Below, in pieces: positions 1 through 7,953 of a DNA stretch of 64,000 bases. Each line of letters opens with the position of its first letter. The first letter of the stretch is position 1. The DNA is taken from positions 101,559-165,558 of the forward strand of contig NZ_SMOD01000018.1 of NCBI RefSeq assembly GCF_004353905.1, in the 5' to 3' direction. The translations under genes were made by a program, and so were the position numbers. This stretch comes from Paraburkholderia guartelaensis (GTDB lineage Bacteria > Pseudomonadota > Gammaproteobacteria > Burkholderiales > Burkholderiaceae). The notes under the pieces are model-generated. The model was given only the letters and a program-made list of their open reading frames with translations. It did no database searches and was not told the DNA's origin.

Positions 1-774
1 ACCGGCATCGTCGCCAACATTCATGACTCGAGCGGTTCCATTCTTGTTGCCGCGCGCGAAATCTCGCAAGGCAACACGGACCTCTCGCAACGCACCGAAG
101 AGCAGGCGGCGTCGCTCGGCGAGACCGCGACGAGCATGGAGCAACTGACCTCGACCGTGCGGCAGAATGCCGAGAACGCGAGACAGGTGGACGGGCTTGC
201 CCGCGGCGCTTCCGAGGTTGCGGCGCGCGGCAGCGAACTGGTGAGCGAAGTGGCGAAGGCGATGGGCGAGGTCGCGCAGGACGCGAAGCGCATGACCGAC
301 ATCATCGCGACGATCGAGAAAATCGCCTTCCAGACCAATATTCTGGCGCTCAATGCCGCCGTCGAGTCGGCGCGCGCCGGCGAGCAAGGGCGTGGCTTTG
401 CTGTCGTGGCGGGCGAGGTGCGCGCGCTCGCGCAGCGCAGCGCGGCCTCGGCGCGGGAGATCAAGGAGCTGATCGAAGCCTCGACGGCGGGCGTCGCCAA
501 CGGCGCCACGCTGGCGCAGCGCGCGGGCTCGACGATGGTCGAGGTGACGGCGGCCGTGCAGCGCGTCACGGACATCATGGGCGAGATCGTCGCCGCCTCG
601 GGCGAGCAGAGCACGGGCATTGAGCAGGTCAATCGCGCGGTTGCGCAAATGGACCAGGTTACGCAGCAAAACGCGGCCCTCGTCGAGCAGGCCGCCGCCG
701 CGGCAAGCTCGATGGCCGATCAGGCGGCGCAGTTGCAGCAGGCGGTGTCGGTCTTCCGGTTCGCGGGCGCTTGA
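1..774 (+). CDS. Methyl-accepting chemotaxis protein, C-terminal part (truncated by window edge)
   Basis: The frame is open from base 1, so the gene begins upstream and only about 257 C-terminal residues are visible. They form the cytoplasmic signalling hairpin of a chemoreceptor: long heptad-rich helices surround the conserved tip, seen as IEKIAFQTNILALNAAVESA followed by GRGFAVVAGEVR. This tip binds CheA and CheW at the cell pole and controls kinase activity. Methylatable-type helices flank it (for example RTEEQAASLGETATSMEQLT). The protein ends in VFRFAGA, so the C-terminal pentapeptide that tethers CheR/CheB in high-abundance receptors is absent. The ligand-binding and membrane parts lie outside the window, so the ligand cannot be named. 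Confidence 0.93.
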   Translation, partial: TGIVANIHDSSGSILVAAREISQGNTDLSQRTEEQAASLGETATSMEQLTSTVRQNAENARQVDGLARGASEVAARGSELVSEVAKAMGEVAQDAKRMTDIIATIEKIAFQTNILALNAAVESARAGEQGRGFAVVAGEVRALAQRSAASAREIKELIEASTAGVANGATLAQRAGSTMVEVTAAVQRVTDIMGEIVAASGEQSTGIEQVNRAVAQMDQVTQQNAALVEQAAAAASSMADQAAQLQQAVSVFRFAGA

Positions 775-782
775 CGTTAAAG

Positions 783-812
783 CCGATGCCGCAGCAATCG
801 TTGCGGGATCGG
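783..812. terminator. Stem-loop between convergent genes, probable bidirectional terminator
   Basis: In the 42-base gap between the chemoreceptor and the convergent PLP-enzyme gene, CCGAT (783-787) pairs with ATCGG (808-812), and inner CCGCA/CAA segments pair with TTG/CGG around a short loop. There is no clear U-tract, so intrinsic termination is inferred from position and symmetry only. Confidence 0.4.
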
Positions 813-816
813 GACA

Positions 817-1962
817 TCATCGGGAAAGACCGCGTGCGTCAATCGGCCAGATCGCTTCCACGCGCTCGCCCCGGAAGCAGACGTACTGATCGTAGAGATT
901 CACGGTCGGGTCGCAATGCCCCGGTGTCACGAGTACGCGCTGTCCAAGCAGCTGGGTCGTATCGGCATCCGGCGTGCCGACTGTCTCCAGCTTGCCGTGT
1001 TCGTCATTGGCCGCGATGTAGGCGAGCGAGGGACCTTCGGACGCCGCCCATGTCACCTTTCGCGGAAGTCCGGCATCGACGGCCAGCCCCTTGAGGCCAA
1101 CGTCGCATACCACCATGCCAGGGCGCGTGGCGCTCATGATCGTGGATAGCACGAACAGGCTGTTGCGCGGCCGTACGGCGCCGTGCCACGCAATGCCGCC
1201 ATACTCGCCATCCATGATCGCGTAAGAGCCCGGCTGGACCTCGGTGTAAACGCCGCTGGCAACGTCGAATTCAAACGTGCCGGTGCCGCCGCCGGTCACG
1301 CGCGCACATCGCTCGCCGCGCACCTCGAGTGCGCGGACGAATGTTCCAGCGCGCTCGGCGGCGCGGCCGGCCGTGTCCTTTCTTGCGGACCAGTCGGCAA
1401 TATGCTGCGCTCCGCCGTGGTAGGCCTGCAAACCGGCAAAGCGCAGGCCCGGATGCGCGGCGATGGCATCGATCAGCTCGAGCAGTGCGTCATGGGTTGT
1501 CACCCCGCAACGGTTCTGACCGACGTCGATCTCCGGCAACACGTCGATCGTGACGCCTGCGGACGTCGCTGCTTCGCCAAGTGCACGCACTTGAGGCAAT
1601 GCGTCCACGCAAACGCTCAAATGGACGTGCGAAGCGAGTTGGGTGGCCATCAAGAGCTTGTCCCTGCCGACAAACTCATTGGTGACGTGAATGTCACGCA
1701 CGCCGGCAGCGGCGAACGGATACGCTTCGCTCAGCTTCTGGCAACAGATACCCACGGCGCCGGCTTCGATCTGCCTCAGGGCGATGGCGCTGCTCTTGTG
1801 AGCCTTGGCGTGAGGCCGCAAGGCAACACCGTGCTCGGCGACGAACGTCGCCGTCTCGCGAAGATTCGCTTCGAATGCGTCGAGATCGATCAGCAGCGAA
1901 GGGGTGCCGACCGAGGAAAGCGAGTCGCCGATGAGGGCGGGGGCAGGGGGAGTGAGAGTCAT
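817..1962 (-). CDS. D-threonine aldolase-like PLP enzyme (alanine racemase N-terminal fold)
   Basis: About 381 residues, close to the usual length for D-threonine / 3-hydroxy-D-aspartate aldolases, which cleave D-3-hydroxy amino acids to glycine or another small amino acid plus an aldehyde. Near residue 45 the motif RPHAKAHKS carries the lysine expected to bind PLP. The C-terminal TPGHCDPTVNLYD contains the His-x-Cys pair that binds the divalent metal in this family. I start at the ATG ending at 1962 because ACGGAG lies just upstream and family similarity begins at once (TPSLLIDLDAFEANL). The frame stays open further upstream, but that extension is low-complexity and overlaps the EAL gene. 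Amino acid deaminase activity in the same superfamily cannot be excluded. Confidence 0.82.
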   Translation of the reverse strand: MTLTPPAPALIGDSLSSVGTPSLLIDLDAFEANLRETATFVAEHGVALRPHAKAHKSSAIALRQIEAGAVGICCQKLSEAYPFAAAGVRDIHVTNEFVGRDKLLMATQLASHVHLSVCVDALPQVRALGEAATSAGVTIDVLPEIDVGQNRCGVTTHDALLELIDAIAAHPGLRFAGLQAYHGGAQHIADWSARKDTAGRAAERAGTFVRALEVRGERCARVTGGGTGTFEFDVASGVYTEVQPGSYAIMDGEYGGIAWHGAVRPRNSLFVLSTIMSATRPGMVVCDVGLKGLAVDAGLPRKVTWAASEGPSLAYIAANDEHGKLETVGTPDADTTQLLGQRVLVTPGHCDPTVNLYDQYVCFRGERVEAIWPIDARGLSR

Positions 1963-2045
1963 CAAGGCTCCGTTCAGGGCGTGCAACCATGCTGCGCCAG
2001 TATTGCACACACCATGGCCGGTCTCATCGGCGCGCCAGCTTTTTG

Positions 2046-3644
2046 TCAACTGAGGTTCGCCGGCATGCTGTCCGCTTCGCGCGGCGCGCGATGCTTGCCC
2101 AGCCATTTCGCAAGCTCGGTGGCGGACAACGCCTTCGAGTAGTACCAGCCCTGGCCATACTGGACGCCCTTGTTGCGCAGCCACGTCACCTGCGCGCCCG
2201 TCTCCACGCCCTCGGCGACGATTTCCAGGCCCAACTCATGGGCCATCGAAATGATGTGCGGCGCGACGACGCTCGAGGCGGTGTCCTGGACGATCGTATC
2301 GACGAACGACTTGTCGATCTTCAGCACATCGATCTCGAAGGTCTGCAGATACGACAGGCTCGAGTAGCCGGTTCCAAAGTCGTCGATATAGATGGGATGG
2401 CCCGCGGCCCTGAATGCCGCAATGCCGCCGCGCGTGGATTCGGCGTTCATGAAGCTGCGCTCCGTCGCCTCGATGCGGATTTGCGCGGGCGCGATGCCGG
2501 TTCCTTCGAGCGACGCGGTAAGCAGGTTCAGGAAGCGCAAGCTCTGCAGATCCTCGCCGCTCACGTTGATCGAGACATAAAACGCAGGGTTCGCCGTGAG
2601 CAATTTCCCTAGCTGCGTGATCGTCTTTTCGAGCACGAGATCGGTCAAAGGCTGAATGAGGTGATTGTCTTCGGCCACGCGCACGAAAACCTCGGGCGAG
2701 ATGGCGCGCCCGTTCAATGTCCACCGCACCAGTGCTTCGGCGCCTGCACACTGGTTATCGGCGAGCCGCACGATGGGCTGGAAAACCACGTCGATCTTGC
2801 GCCGGGCAATGGCCCACTGCAGCGTTGCAGGGAACGAGAGTTGCCGCGAAACGCGCTTGTAGGCGAGCCAACCGAGCGCGGCGCCGGCGAACACGCCGAT
2901 CGTCAGCCACGCGGCGAGCAGCTTGGGCCAGTCGCCCGCCACGCTGCTGCGCGGCGACTTCACCACGACGGCAAGCGGCCGTGTCGACGAGCGGGCGACA
3001 GCGTAATTCCAGTCGCTGCTGTTCACGTTGCCGCTGTGCTTCCACGCATCGAGCATGTCGTCCGGATCCGCGCCGGCCGAGACTGCGAGGAGCCTTCCCG
3101 TCGCAACCTGGATCACGGCGATAGGACGCCTCGCCGGATCGATGAGATCGACATAGGAGCCCGGGTCGATGGAGACGTAGTGGCCGTTGCGGCCGAACTG
3201 AATGTCCTTGCGGACGTCGCTCAGCGGACTCTTCTGCTCGAACCACACCAGGTAGCCGTCTTCGCTGCGATAGTCGGGCGGCGGCAGCGTGAGATCCTTG
3301 TTGCGCGCGTCGCCAAGCAGTGGAGAGCAGAGGTAGTGCCCGTCGGCGTATGCGCCGGCATCCTGAACGTAGCGGTAGTTGTAGATGACGCGCGCGGCCT
3401 GTTCGAGGCTGGACTGCGAACAGGGCGTGCCCGGTTCCCGGTCCAGGTCGGAAAGGGCGGCGAAAGCCTGGTACGTGACGAGGTCCGTACGCATGACCGC
3501 CTTCTCGGCGAACTCCCTGAGGTCGGCCCGATCGCGCCGCTGGACGTCCTTGTCCGCGACGTAAAGACTCGTGAAAACGGGTACGAGGGTGGCGAGGCAC
3601 CCGAGTGCGATCGAAGCCGAAATCAGCGTGATGCGCTTGATCAT
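2046..3644 (-). CDS. CSS-motif EAL-domain cyclic-di-GMP phosphodiesterase
   Basis: 532 residues, inner membrane. TM1 lies near residues 5-28 and TM2 near 243-262. Between them is a periplasmic sensor carrying CSQSS at 75-79, the Cys-Ser-Ser signature of redox-sensing CSS-motif phosphodiesterases. The cytoplasmic half is a full EAL domain that hydrolyses c-di-GMP to pGpG. Key motifs look intact: GAEALVRW, NVSGEDLQ, IDDFGTGYSSLSYL, DVLKIDKSFV, EIVAEGVET and the final GQGWYYSKAL. I see no lost metal-binding residue. In the family, disulfide status of the periplasmic domain controls activity through DsbA/DsbB; that link is family knowledge and not visible here. It is transcribed alone and is divergent from the lipoprotein gene at 3914. 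Confidence 0.9.
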   Translation of the reverse strand: MIKRITLISASIALGCLATLVPVFTSLYVADKDVQRRDRADLREFAEKAVMRTDLVTYQAFAALSDLDREPGTPCSQSSLEQAARVIYNYRYVQDAGAYADGHYLCSPLLGDARNKDLTLPPPDYRSEDGYLVWFEQKSPLSDVRKDIQFGRNGHYVSIDPGSYVDLIDPARRPIAVIQVATGRLLAVSAGADPDDMLDAWKHSGNVNSSDWNYAVARSSTRPLAVVVKSPRSSVAGDWPKLLAAWLTIGVFAGAALGWLAYKRVSRQLSFPATLQWAIARRKIDVVFQPIVRLADNQCAGAEALVRWTLNGRAISPEVFVRVAEDNHLIQPLTDLVLEKTITQLGKLLTANPAFYVSINVSGEDLQSLRFLNLLTASLEGTGIAPAQIRIEATERSFMNAESTRGGIAAFRAAGHPIYIDDFGTGYSSLSYLQTFEIDVLKIDKSFVDTIVQDTASSVVAPHIISMAHELGLEIVAEGVETGAQVTWLRNKGVQYGQGWYYSKALSATELAKWLGKHRAPREADSMPANLS

Positions 3645-3913
3645 TTCGCACCCCGGAGGGATGGAACGTTAAGCAACGAACCAGAGGCTGGACGCACACT
3701 GAGGCGGCGCCCCCGATGCGCGGGAGCCCGAACGTCAGACCAAAGCATACTCTTTGGCGCTTCGTTTTCAACGGGCAAACGCGTCGGCAGCGCTTTCTGC
3801 GGCGCCGCCACGGGCGCGTTGCCGGTAGGACCAAGGTCTGATTGCCCGCGTCCGCCACGGCCGCCATGATCTGCCTGTGTTGCTCGCCAGGTTCGCTGCT
3901 CAGGGGAGCGTGA

Positions 3914-4426
3914 ATGGGGACACTGTCCAATTTCGTGAAGCGCGCGTGGCTCGCCGCCGCGGTGCTGCTCGCGGCCGGCTGCGCCCAGCCGTGGCAAAGC
4001 GTCCAGCCCGGCACCGACCAGTCCGCGTTGATTGCGCGTCTCGGGCCGCCGCGCGAAACCTATAACCTGCCGGATGGCGGCAAACGTCTCATGTGGCCGA
4101 CCCAGCCGATGGGGTCGACGAACACCGTTGCCGACATCGACGCGAGCGGCAAGGTCGTGAGCGTGCGCCAGGTCATGCAGGCGAGCGAGTTCTATCGGGC
4201 GAAGGTCAACGTGTGGACACGCAACGATGTCCTGATCAATTTCGGCCGGCCCGCGGAGACAGCCTACTTTTCGCGCATGCAGCGGGAAGTCTGGTCCTAC
4301 CGCTACATCGAGAACAACATCGACTACATGATGTTTCACTTCTACTTCGACGATCAGGGCATCTTGCGGCTCACGCAGAAGACGCCTGATCCAATGCGCG
4401 ACCGGAACCTGAGGCGCGGGTTCTAG
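3914..4426 (+). CDS. Small outer-membrane-type lipoprotein, SmpA/BamE-like
   Basis: 170 residues with a lipoprotein signal ending LLAAGC (lipidated Cys near residue 23), followed by PWQSVQPGTDQSALIARLGPP. The pattern of pGtdqsalia-rLGpP followed by a short beta strand recalls the SmpA/OmlA (BamE) fold, and a second weak copy occurs around NVWTRNDVLINFGRPAET. BamE-like proteins are small outer-membrane lipoproteins; a role in the BAM complex is not implied, since this gene lacks the usual neighbours. The ATG at 3914 follows GGGGAG with good spacing. The gene at 4451 starts 24 bases downstream, suggesting co-transcription. Confidence 0.7.
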   Translation: MGTLSNFVKRAWLAAAVLLAAGCAQPWQSVQPGTDQSALIARLGPPRETYNLPDGGKRLMWPTQPMGSTNTVADIDASGKVVSVRQVMQASEFYRAKVNVWTRNDVLINFGRPAETAYFSRMQREVWSYRYIENNIDYMMFHFYFDDQGILRLTQKTPDPMRDRNLRRGF

Positions 4427-4450
4427 CGCGGGTTCCGTTTAGAGGCGTGT

Positions 4451-5347
4451 ATGCGTAGCGCCCGGCATTCGACGACCCTGCACCGCCTCGCACGCGCGTG
4501 GCTATCCGCAGCGCTGCTCATGTTGCCCGGCGTATCGCTGGCAATGGAATTCAAGCTCTATTACCAGCCCGATCTGAAACTGAACATGGTGATCGGGAAG
4601 GGAAAGATTCAGAGTGGCGATGCAGAAAAATTGCTTGCGGCCGCCAAACTTGCCGGCCGTGACAGCGAAGGACTCGTTCCACTCGTATTGGATAGCCCCG
4701 GCGGAAATGTCGAAGCGGCTTTTCGCGTGGTCGACGCGATGGATCAGGTCAGGGTCTATACGATCGTTCCGGATAATGCGAGATGCGCGTCTGCATGCGC
4801 CTCGATTCTATTTGCCTCAGGGGAGCGTAGAAGTGTCATGGGCACGGGGCAGCTTGGCTTTCATAGCTGTTATCGTCGCGCCGGGAGCACCTACGCCGCG
4901 GACTCGCTCTGCAACGAGATCATCGCGGCGAACGCCATGCAACGGGGCGTGAGCCACGCCGGCATCAATCGCTTCGTCGAGCAATATGGCGCGGCAGACA
5001 TGGCGTGGGTCGGGCGCAATATCGCGTGCACCTTGCTTCGCGGGCTTTGCAGGCCAGGGCTTCTCGAAACGCAGCCCGCAACGAAAGCGGCGCTGACGCA
5101 AAGCTTCAATTGCAGCGAACTCATCTCCGCTCAGGCACAGCTTGTTTGTGGAGACTCGGAGCTTGCCCGCATCGACAGAACCATGGCCGAAGTCTTCAAC
5201 CAGAAGCTGAACGTATCGACCAACAAAGACCGGCTAAGAGCAGAGCAGAGAGCGTGGCTTCGAAACTCGCGCAATGCGTGCGCCGACAAGGCGTGCCTCT
5301 TGAAGAGCTATCAGCTTCGCGTGGCCGAACTGAAGCGGGGCGGATAG
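4451..5347 (+). CDS. Periplasmic ClpP/SppA-like protein fused to a LprI-like (DUF1311) domain
   Basis: 298 residues. A signal peptide covers about 1-32 (ALLMLPGVSLA). Residues about 60-205 resemble the COG3904 group of ClpP/SppA-fold proteins: VLDSPGGNVEAAFRVVDAM, then NARCASACASILFASGERR with a serine at the usual nucleophile position, and GQLGFHSCYRR. Residues about 215-298 form a LprI-like unit (CGDSELARIDRTMAEVFNQK, then QRAWLRNSRNAC and CLLKSYQLRVAEL), the domain also found in lysozyme-inhibitor lipoproteins. Function is unknown. The combination suggests a periplasmic protein tied to envelope stress or proteolysis, but that is inference. It follows the lipoprotein at 3914 closely. Confidence 0.65.
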   Translation: MRSARHSTTLHRLARAWLSAALLMLPGVSLAMEFKLYYQPDLKLNMVIGKGKIQSGDAEKLLAAAKLAGRDSEGLVPLVLDSPGGNVEAAFRVVDAMDQVRVYTIVPDNARCASACASILFASGERRSVMGTGQLGFHSCYRRAGSTYAADSLCNEIIAANAMQRGVSHAGINRFVEQYGAADMAWVGRNIACTLLRGLCRPGLLETQPATKAALTQSFNCSELISAQAQLVCGDSELARIDRTMAEVFNQKLNVSTNKDRLRAEQRAWLRNSRNACADKACLLKSYQLRVAELKRGG

Positions 5348-5353
5348 TCGCGG

Positions 5354-6244
5354 CTAGTGGCAATACAAGTCGTTTTCCGCGTTGAACATGTCGAACGCGA
5401 GGCTGATCGCCTGATCCTTGCGTACGGTCGCTAGCCACCGGCTACGTTGCCACTGGTTTACCGTATTGCCGACGAATACCGCGCTTGCCGCGTCGCCGGC
5501 GCGCGTGGCGATGAACGCGGCCTGCGCGGCGATCGTTCCGCGTAGCGGGCGATAGTAGGACCAGTCCGCCTGCTTGAGCAGCGCCTCGATTACGAATTCG
5601 TCGTCGACGAGGGCGGCGCAATCGCCCGCCTGGAACGCCAGAAGGGCATCGAGCGGCCGGTTGGAACCGTGCATGTTTGCATGGAACTCGTGCGCTGCAC
5701 GCTCCGCATAGGGGTTGCCTTGCGATGCGCAAATCGCGCGGCCGCGCAGGTCACGCCATGTCCGCACGTCGCCATGGCCCAGGACGAGCGCCATGCCACG
5801 GCCGCTCGAATACGAAGCCGGTGCGAACGCAACCTGCGCGTCGGGCGAGAAGCTCAGGCCGGCAATGGCGGCATCGGCTCTGCCCGACTGCAGGGCGGCA
5901 CGCGCGGCCGCTGGTTCGGCCAGCAGGAACTGCACCGGCAGCCCCGCGCGGCGGGCGAGGTCCGATGCAAGCGCCGCCGCGAACGGATCGGGCGCACGCA
6001 CCGTGCGATCGACCTTGCCGACGTAAAGCGTGGGCGCGGGGCGCGGGGGCACCGCCACGATCAGCACGCCGCGTGCTGCCGCGGCTGCGAAAGGCGGGTC
6101 GCTTTTGAGAAGGGCGCGTGGCAACTCGTTCTTCAGCGCCCATGCGAGCAATGCTACGAACGCGAGGGTGACCATTAGCACGGTGGCCGGCAAGCTTAAG
6201 CGCCGCGGAATTGTCGAAGCGCCGAGTTGGGCGTTCCTAGCCAT
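5354..6244 (-). CDS. Membrane-anchored periplasmic binding protein (SBP family 3-like), fourth gene of ABC operon
   Basis: 296 residues with an uncleaved-looking N-terminal hydrophobic anchor near residues 18-37 and no lipobox. The rest reads as a periplasmic solute-binding fold: ARGVLIVAVPP opens lobe I, RADAAIAGLSFSPDAQ and WRDLRGRAICASQGNPYAERA are typical hinge and lobe II segments, and CAALVDDEFVIEALL follows. It overlaps the permease gene by 8 bases and ends the operon that starts at 9035. An importer with one NMT1-type and one family-3-type binding protein is unusual. The second protein could widen substrate range or act as a membrane-tethered sensor. The substrate cannot be read from sequence. 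Confidence 0.68.
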   Translation of the reverse strand: MARNAQLGASTIPRRLSLPATVLMVTLAFVALLAWALKNELPRALLKSDPPFAAAAARGVLIVAVPPRPAPTLYVGKVDRTVRAPDPFAAALASDLARRAGLPVQFLLAEPAAARAALQSGRADAAIAGLSFSPDAQVAFAPASYSSGRGMALVLGHGDVRTWRDLRGRAICASQGNPYAERAAHEFHANMHGSNRPLDALLAFQAGDCAALVDDEFVIEALLKQADWSYYRPLRGTIAAQAAFIATRAGDAASAVFVGNTVNQWQRSRWLATVRKDQAISLAFDMFNAENDLYCH

Positions 6245-7109
6245 TCTGCGCGAGCCCGACGCGCCAACGCAGTAGTTGCCGTTCGAGTATCGACAGACTC
6301 TGATTGATCAGCAGCCCAAAGATAGCGAGCAGAACGATGCCCGCGTACATATCGGGAATCTGAAACGTCTCCTGCGAATTGAGCGTATAGAAGCCGAGCC
6401 CCGAGCGCGCGCCGATCATTTCCGCCGCCACCAGCGCGGTAATGCTGTACGCCCCTGCCAGACGCACGCCCGTGAGGATCTGCGGCAGCGCCGCCGGCAG
6501 CACGACCTTCGTTGCGATAAAGCGCTGCGAGGCGCCCATCGAGCGCGCACAGTCGATCAGCACGCGCTCGACCTGTTTCACGCCCGCAATGGTGTTGAGC
6601 AGCACCGGCCAGAACGCGGCCCACACAACGATGGCGATCTTCGACGACTCGCCAATGCCGAGAAACAGCATGAAAACGGGAAAGAGCGCGAAGGCGGACA
6701 CCTGCCGCAACAGTTGAAAGACGGGATCGACAATGCGCTCGACGCGCCGGAACCATCCCAGCAGGAAGCCGCATGCAATGCCACCGGCCACGGCGAGCAG
6801 CAAGCCGCTGATGGATCGCACGGCGCTCGCACCGATATGCGTCCACGCGTCGCCGTTTTCGAAGAGCCTTGCGATGGCGAGCGCGACCTGTGAAGGCGGG
6901 CTCAGGTACGCCGCGTTGACCACGCCGAGCCGAGGCAGCAACTCCCACAACAGCAGGAAGGCGATAAGCGCGATAGAGCGCTCCACGCCAACGTAAAGGC
7001 GCGCAATAGACGAAGCTGCACGCACGCGCTGAACGCGGCGCGAGGATTCGCGGACCGCGCCCGCGTTGGACATCGAGTTGGATATCGAGTCAGACATCGA
7101 ATCGGACAT
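6237..7109 (-). CDS. ABC transporter permease, nitrate/sulfonate/taurine type (SsuC/TauC-like)
   Basis: 290 residues with about six transmembrane helices. The cytoplasmic EAA loop that docks the ATPase is seen as CARSMGASQRFIATKVVLPAALPQI. The start at 7109 follows GGGAG by 8 bases and overlaps the ATPase gene by 20 bases. Its N-terminus reads MSDSMSDSISNSMSN, produced by a short imperfect tandem repeat (about 12 bases, 7067-7109), so the first 15 residues look like recent slippage and may be dispensable. It would form a homodimeric channel with two copies of the ATPase. Confidence 0.9.
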   Translation of the reverse strand: MSDSMSDSISNSMSNAGAVRESSRRVQRVRAASSIARLYVGVERSIALIAFLLLWELLPRLGVVNAAYLSPPSQVALAIARLFENGDAWTHIGASAVRSISGLLLAVAGGIACGFLLGWFRRVERIVDPVFQLLRQVSAFALFPVFMLFLGIGESSKIAIVVWAAFWPVLLNTIAGVKQVERVLIDCARSMGASQRFIATKVVLPAALPQILTGVRLAGAYSITALVAAEMIGARSGLGFYTLNSQETFQIPDMYAGIVLLAIFGLLINQSLSILERQLLRWRVGLAQNG

Positions 7110-7953
7110 GATCGGCTCCCGTCAATGCATGGGTTTGCGGCTGTGCGTCGAGTCGCGTGTCGAGTTCCGTGCTGAGGCTCGCCCATGCGCGCTGACGCAG
7201 CGCGACGAACGCCGCCGAGTGACGCAGCGCGGCGTCGCGCGGGCGCGGCAGATCGACGTCGATGATCTCTTTCACGCGTCCGGGGCCTCGGCCAAGAACC
7301 GCGACGCGATCGGAGAGAAAGATCGCCTCGTCGATGCTGTGCGTGACGAACACGACGGTCGTGGCACTCTGCTCCCAGATCGCGAGCAATTCCTGCTGAA
7401 GCAGTTCGCGCGTCTGCGCGTCGAGCGCGCCAAACGGTTCGTCCATCAGCAGAATCTCGGGGCGATAAGCGAGTGCGCGCGCGATGGCCACGCGCTGGCG
7501 CATGCCGCCGGAAAGCTGGTGCGGATAGTGATCCGCGAATTCCAGCAGGCCCACGAGGCGCAAGAAGCGTTCGGCCTCGCTGCGCCGCGCGGCGCGCTTC
7601 ATGCCGCGAATTTCGAGTCCTGCTTCCACGTTCTTGCGAACGGTGCGCCACGGAAAGAGGGCGTAGCCCTGAAACACGAAGCCGAGCTTCTGCCGCACGG
7701 CGCTCACGGGGTCGCCGTCCACGCGGATATCGCCCGAGGTTGGCAGCGTGAGGCCGGCGAGCACGTTGAGGAAGGTCGACTTGCCACAGCCGCTCGGGCC
7801 CAAAAGCGCCATGAATTCGCCTTCGCGTACGGCGAGATCGAAGCGCTTGAGGACCGTATGGTGCGTGTCAGTTTGCGCGTTGGTATAGGTGAGCGAGAGG
7901 TCGCGCGCGACGATCTTCTCGCGTAGCGCCGTCGCAGTGTTTGCCGCGTTCAC
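7090..7953 (-). CDS. ABC transporter ATP-binding protein, nitrate/sulfonate/taurine type
   Basis: 287 residues. Walker A is GPSGCGKSTFL, the Q-loop region is KLGFVFQGYALFPW, the signature is LSGGMRQRVAIARAL, Walker B is ILLMDEPFGALD, and the switch histidine is in FVTHSIDEA. All are intact, so it should hydrolyse ATP to power the importer. Its ATG overlaps the stop of the upstream binding-protein gene by 4 bases, indicating translational coupling. Family members include SsuB, TauB and NrtD; sequence alone does not choose among their substrates. Confidence 0.93.
   Translation of the reverse strand: MNAANTATALREKIVARDLSLTYTNAQTDTHHTVLKRFDLAVREGEFMALLGPSGCGKSTFLNVLAGLTLPTSGDIRVDGDPVSAVRQKLGFVFQGYALFPWRTVRKNVEAGLEIRGMKRAARRSEAERFLRLVGLLEFADHYPHQLSGGMRQRVAIARALAYRPEILLMDEPFGALDAQTRELLQQELLAIWEQSATTVVFVTHSIDEAIFLSDRVAVLGRGPGRVKEIIDVDLPRPRDAALRHSAAFVALRQRAWASLSTELDTRLDAQPQTHALTGADHVRFDV

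Noticed and set aside
1963..2184. N-terminal extension of the PLP enzyme
   Set aside because: The extra 74 codons overlap the EAL gene, have no family similarity and no ribosome site; the ATG at 1962 has one.
7067..7109. Short tandem repeat as a mobile or CRISPR-like signal
   Set aside because: It is only three to four imperfect 12-base units that encode the permease N-terminus MSDSMSDSISNSMSN, best explained by slippage.
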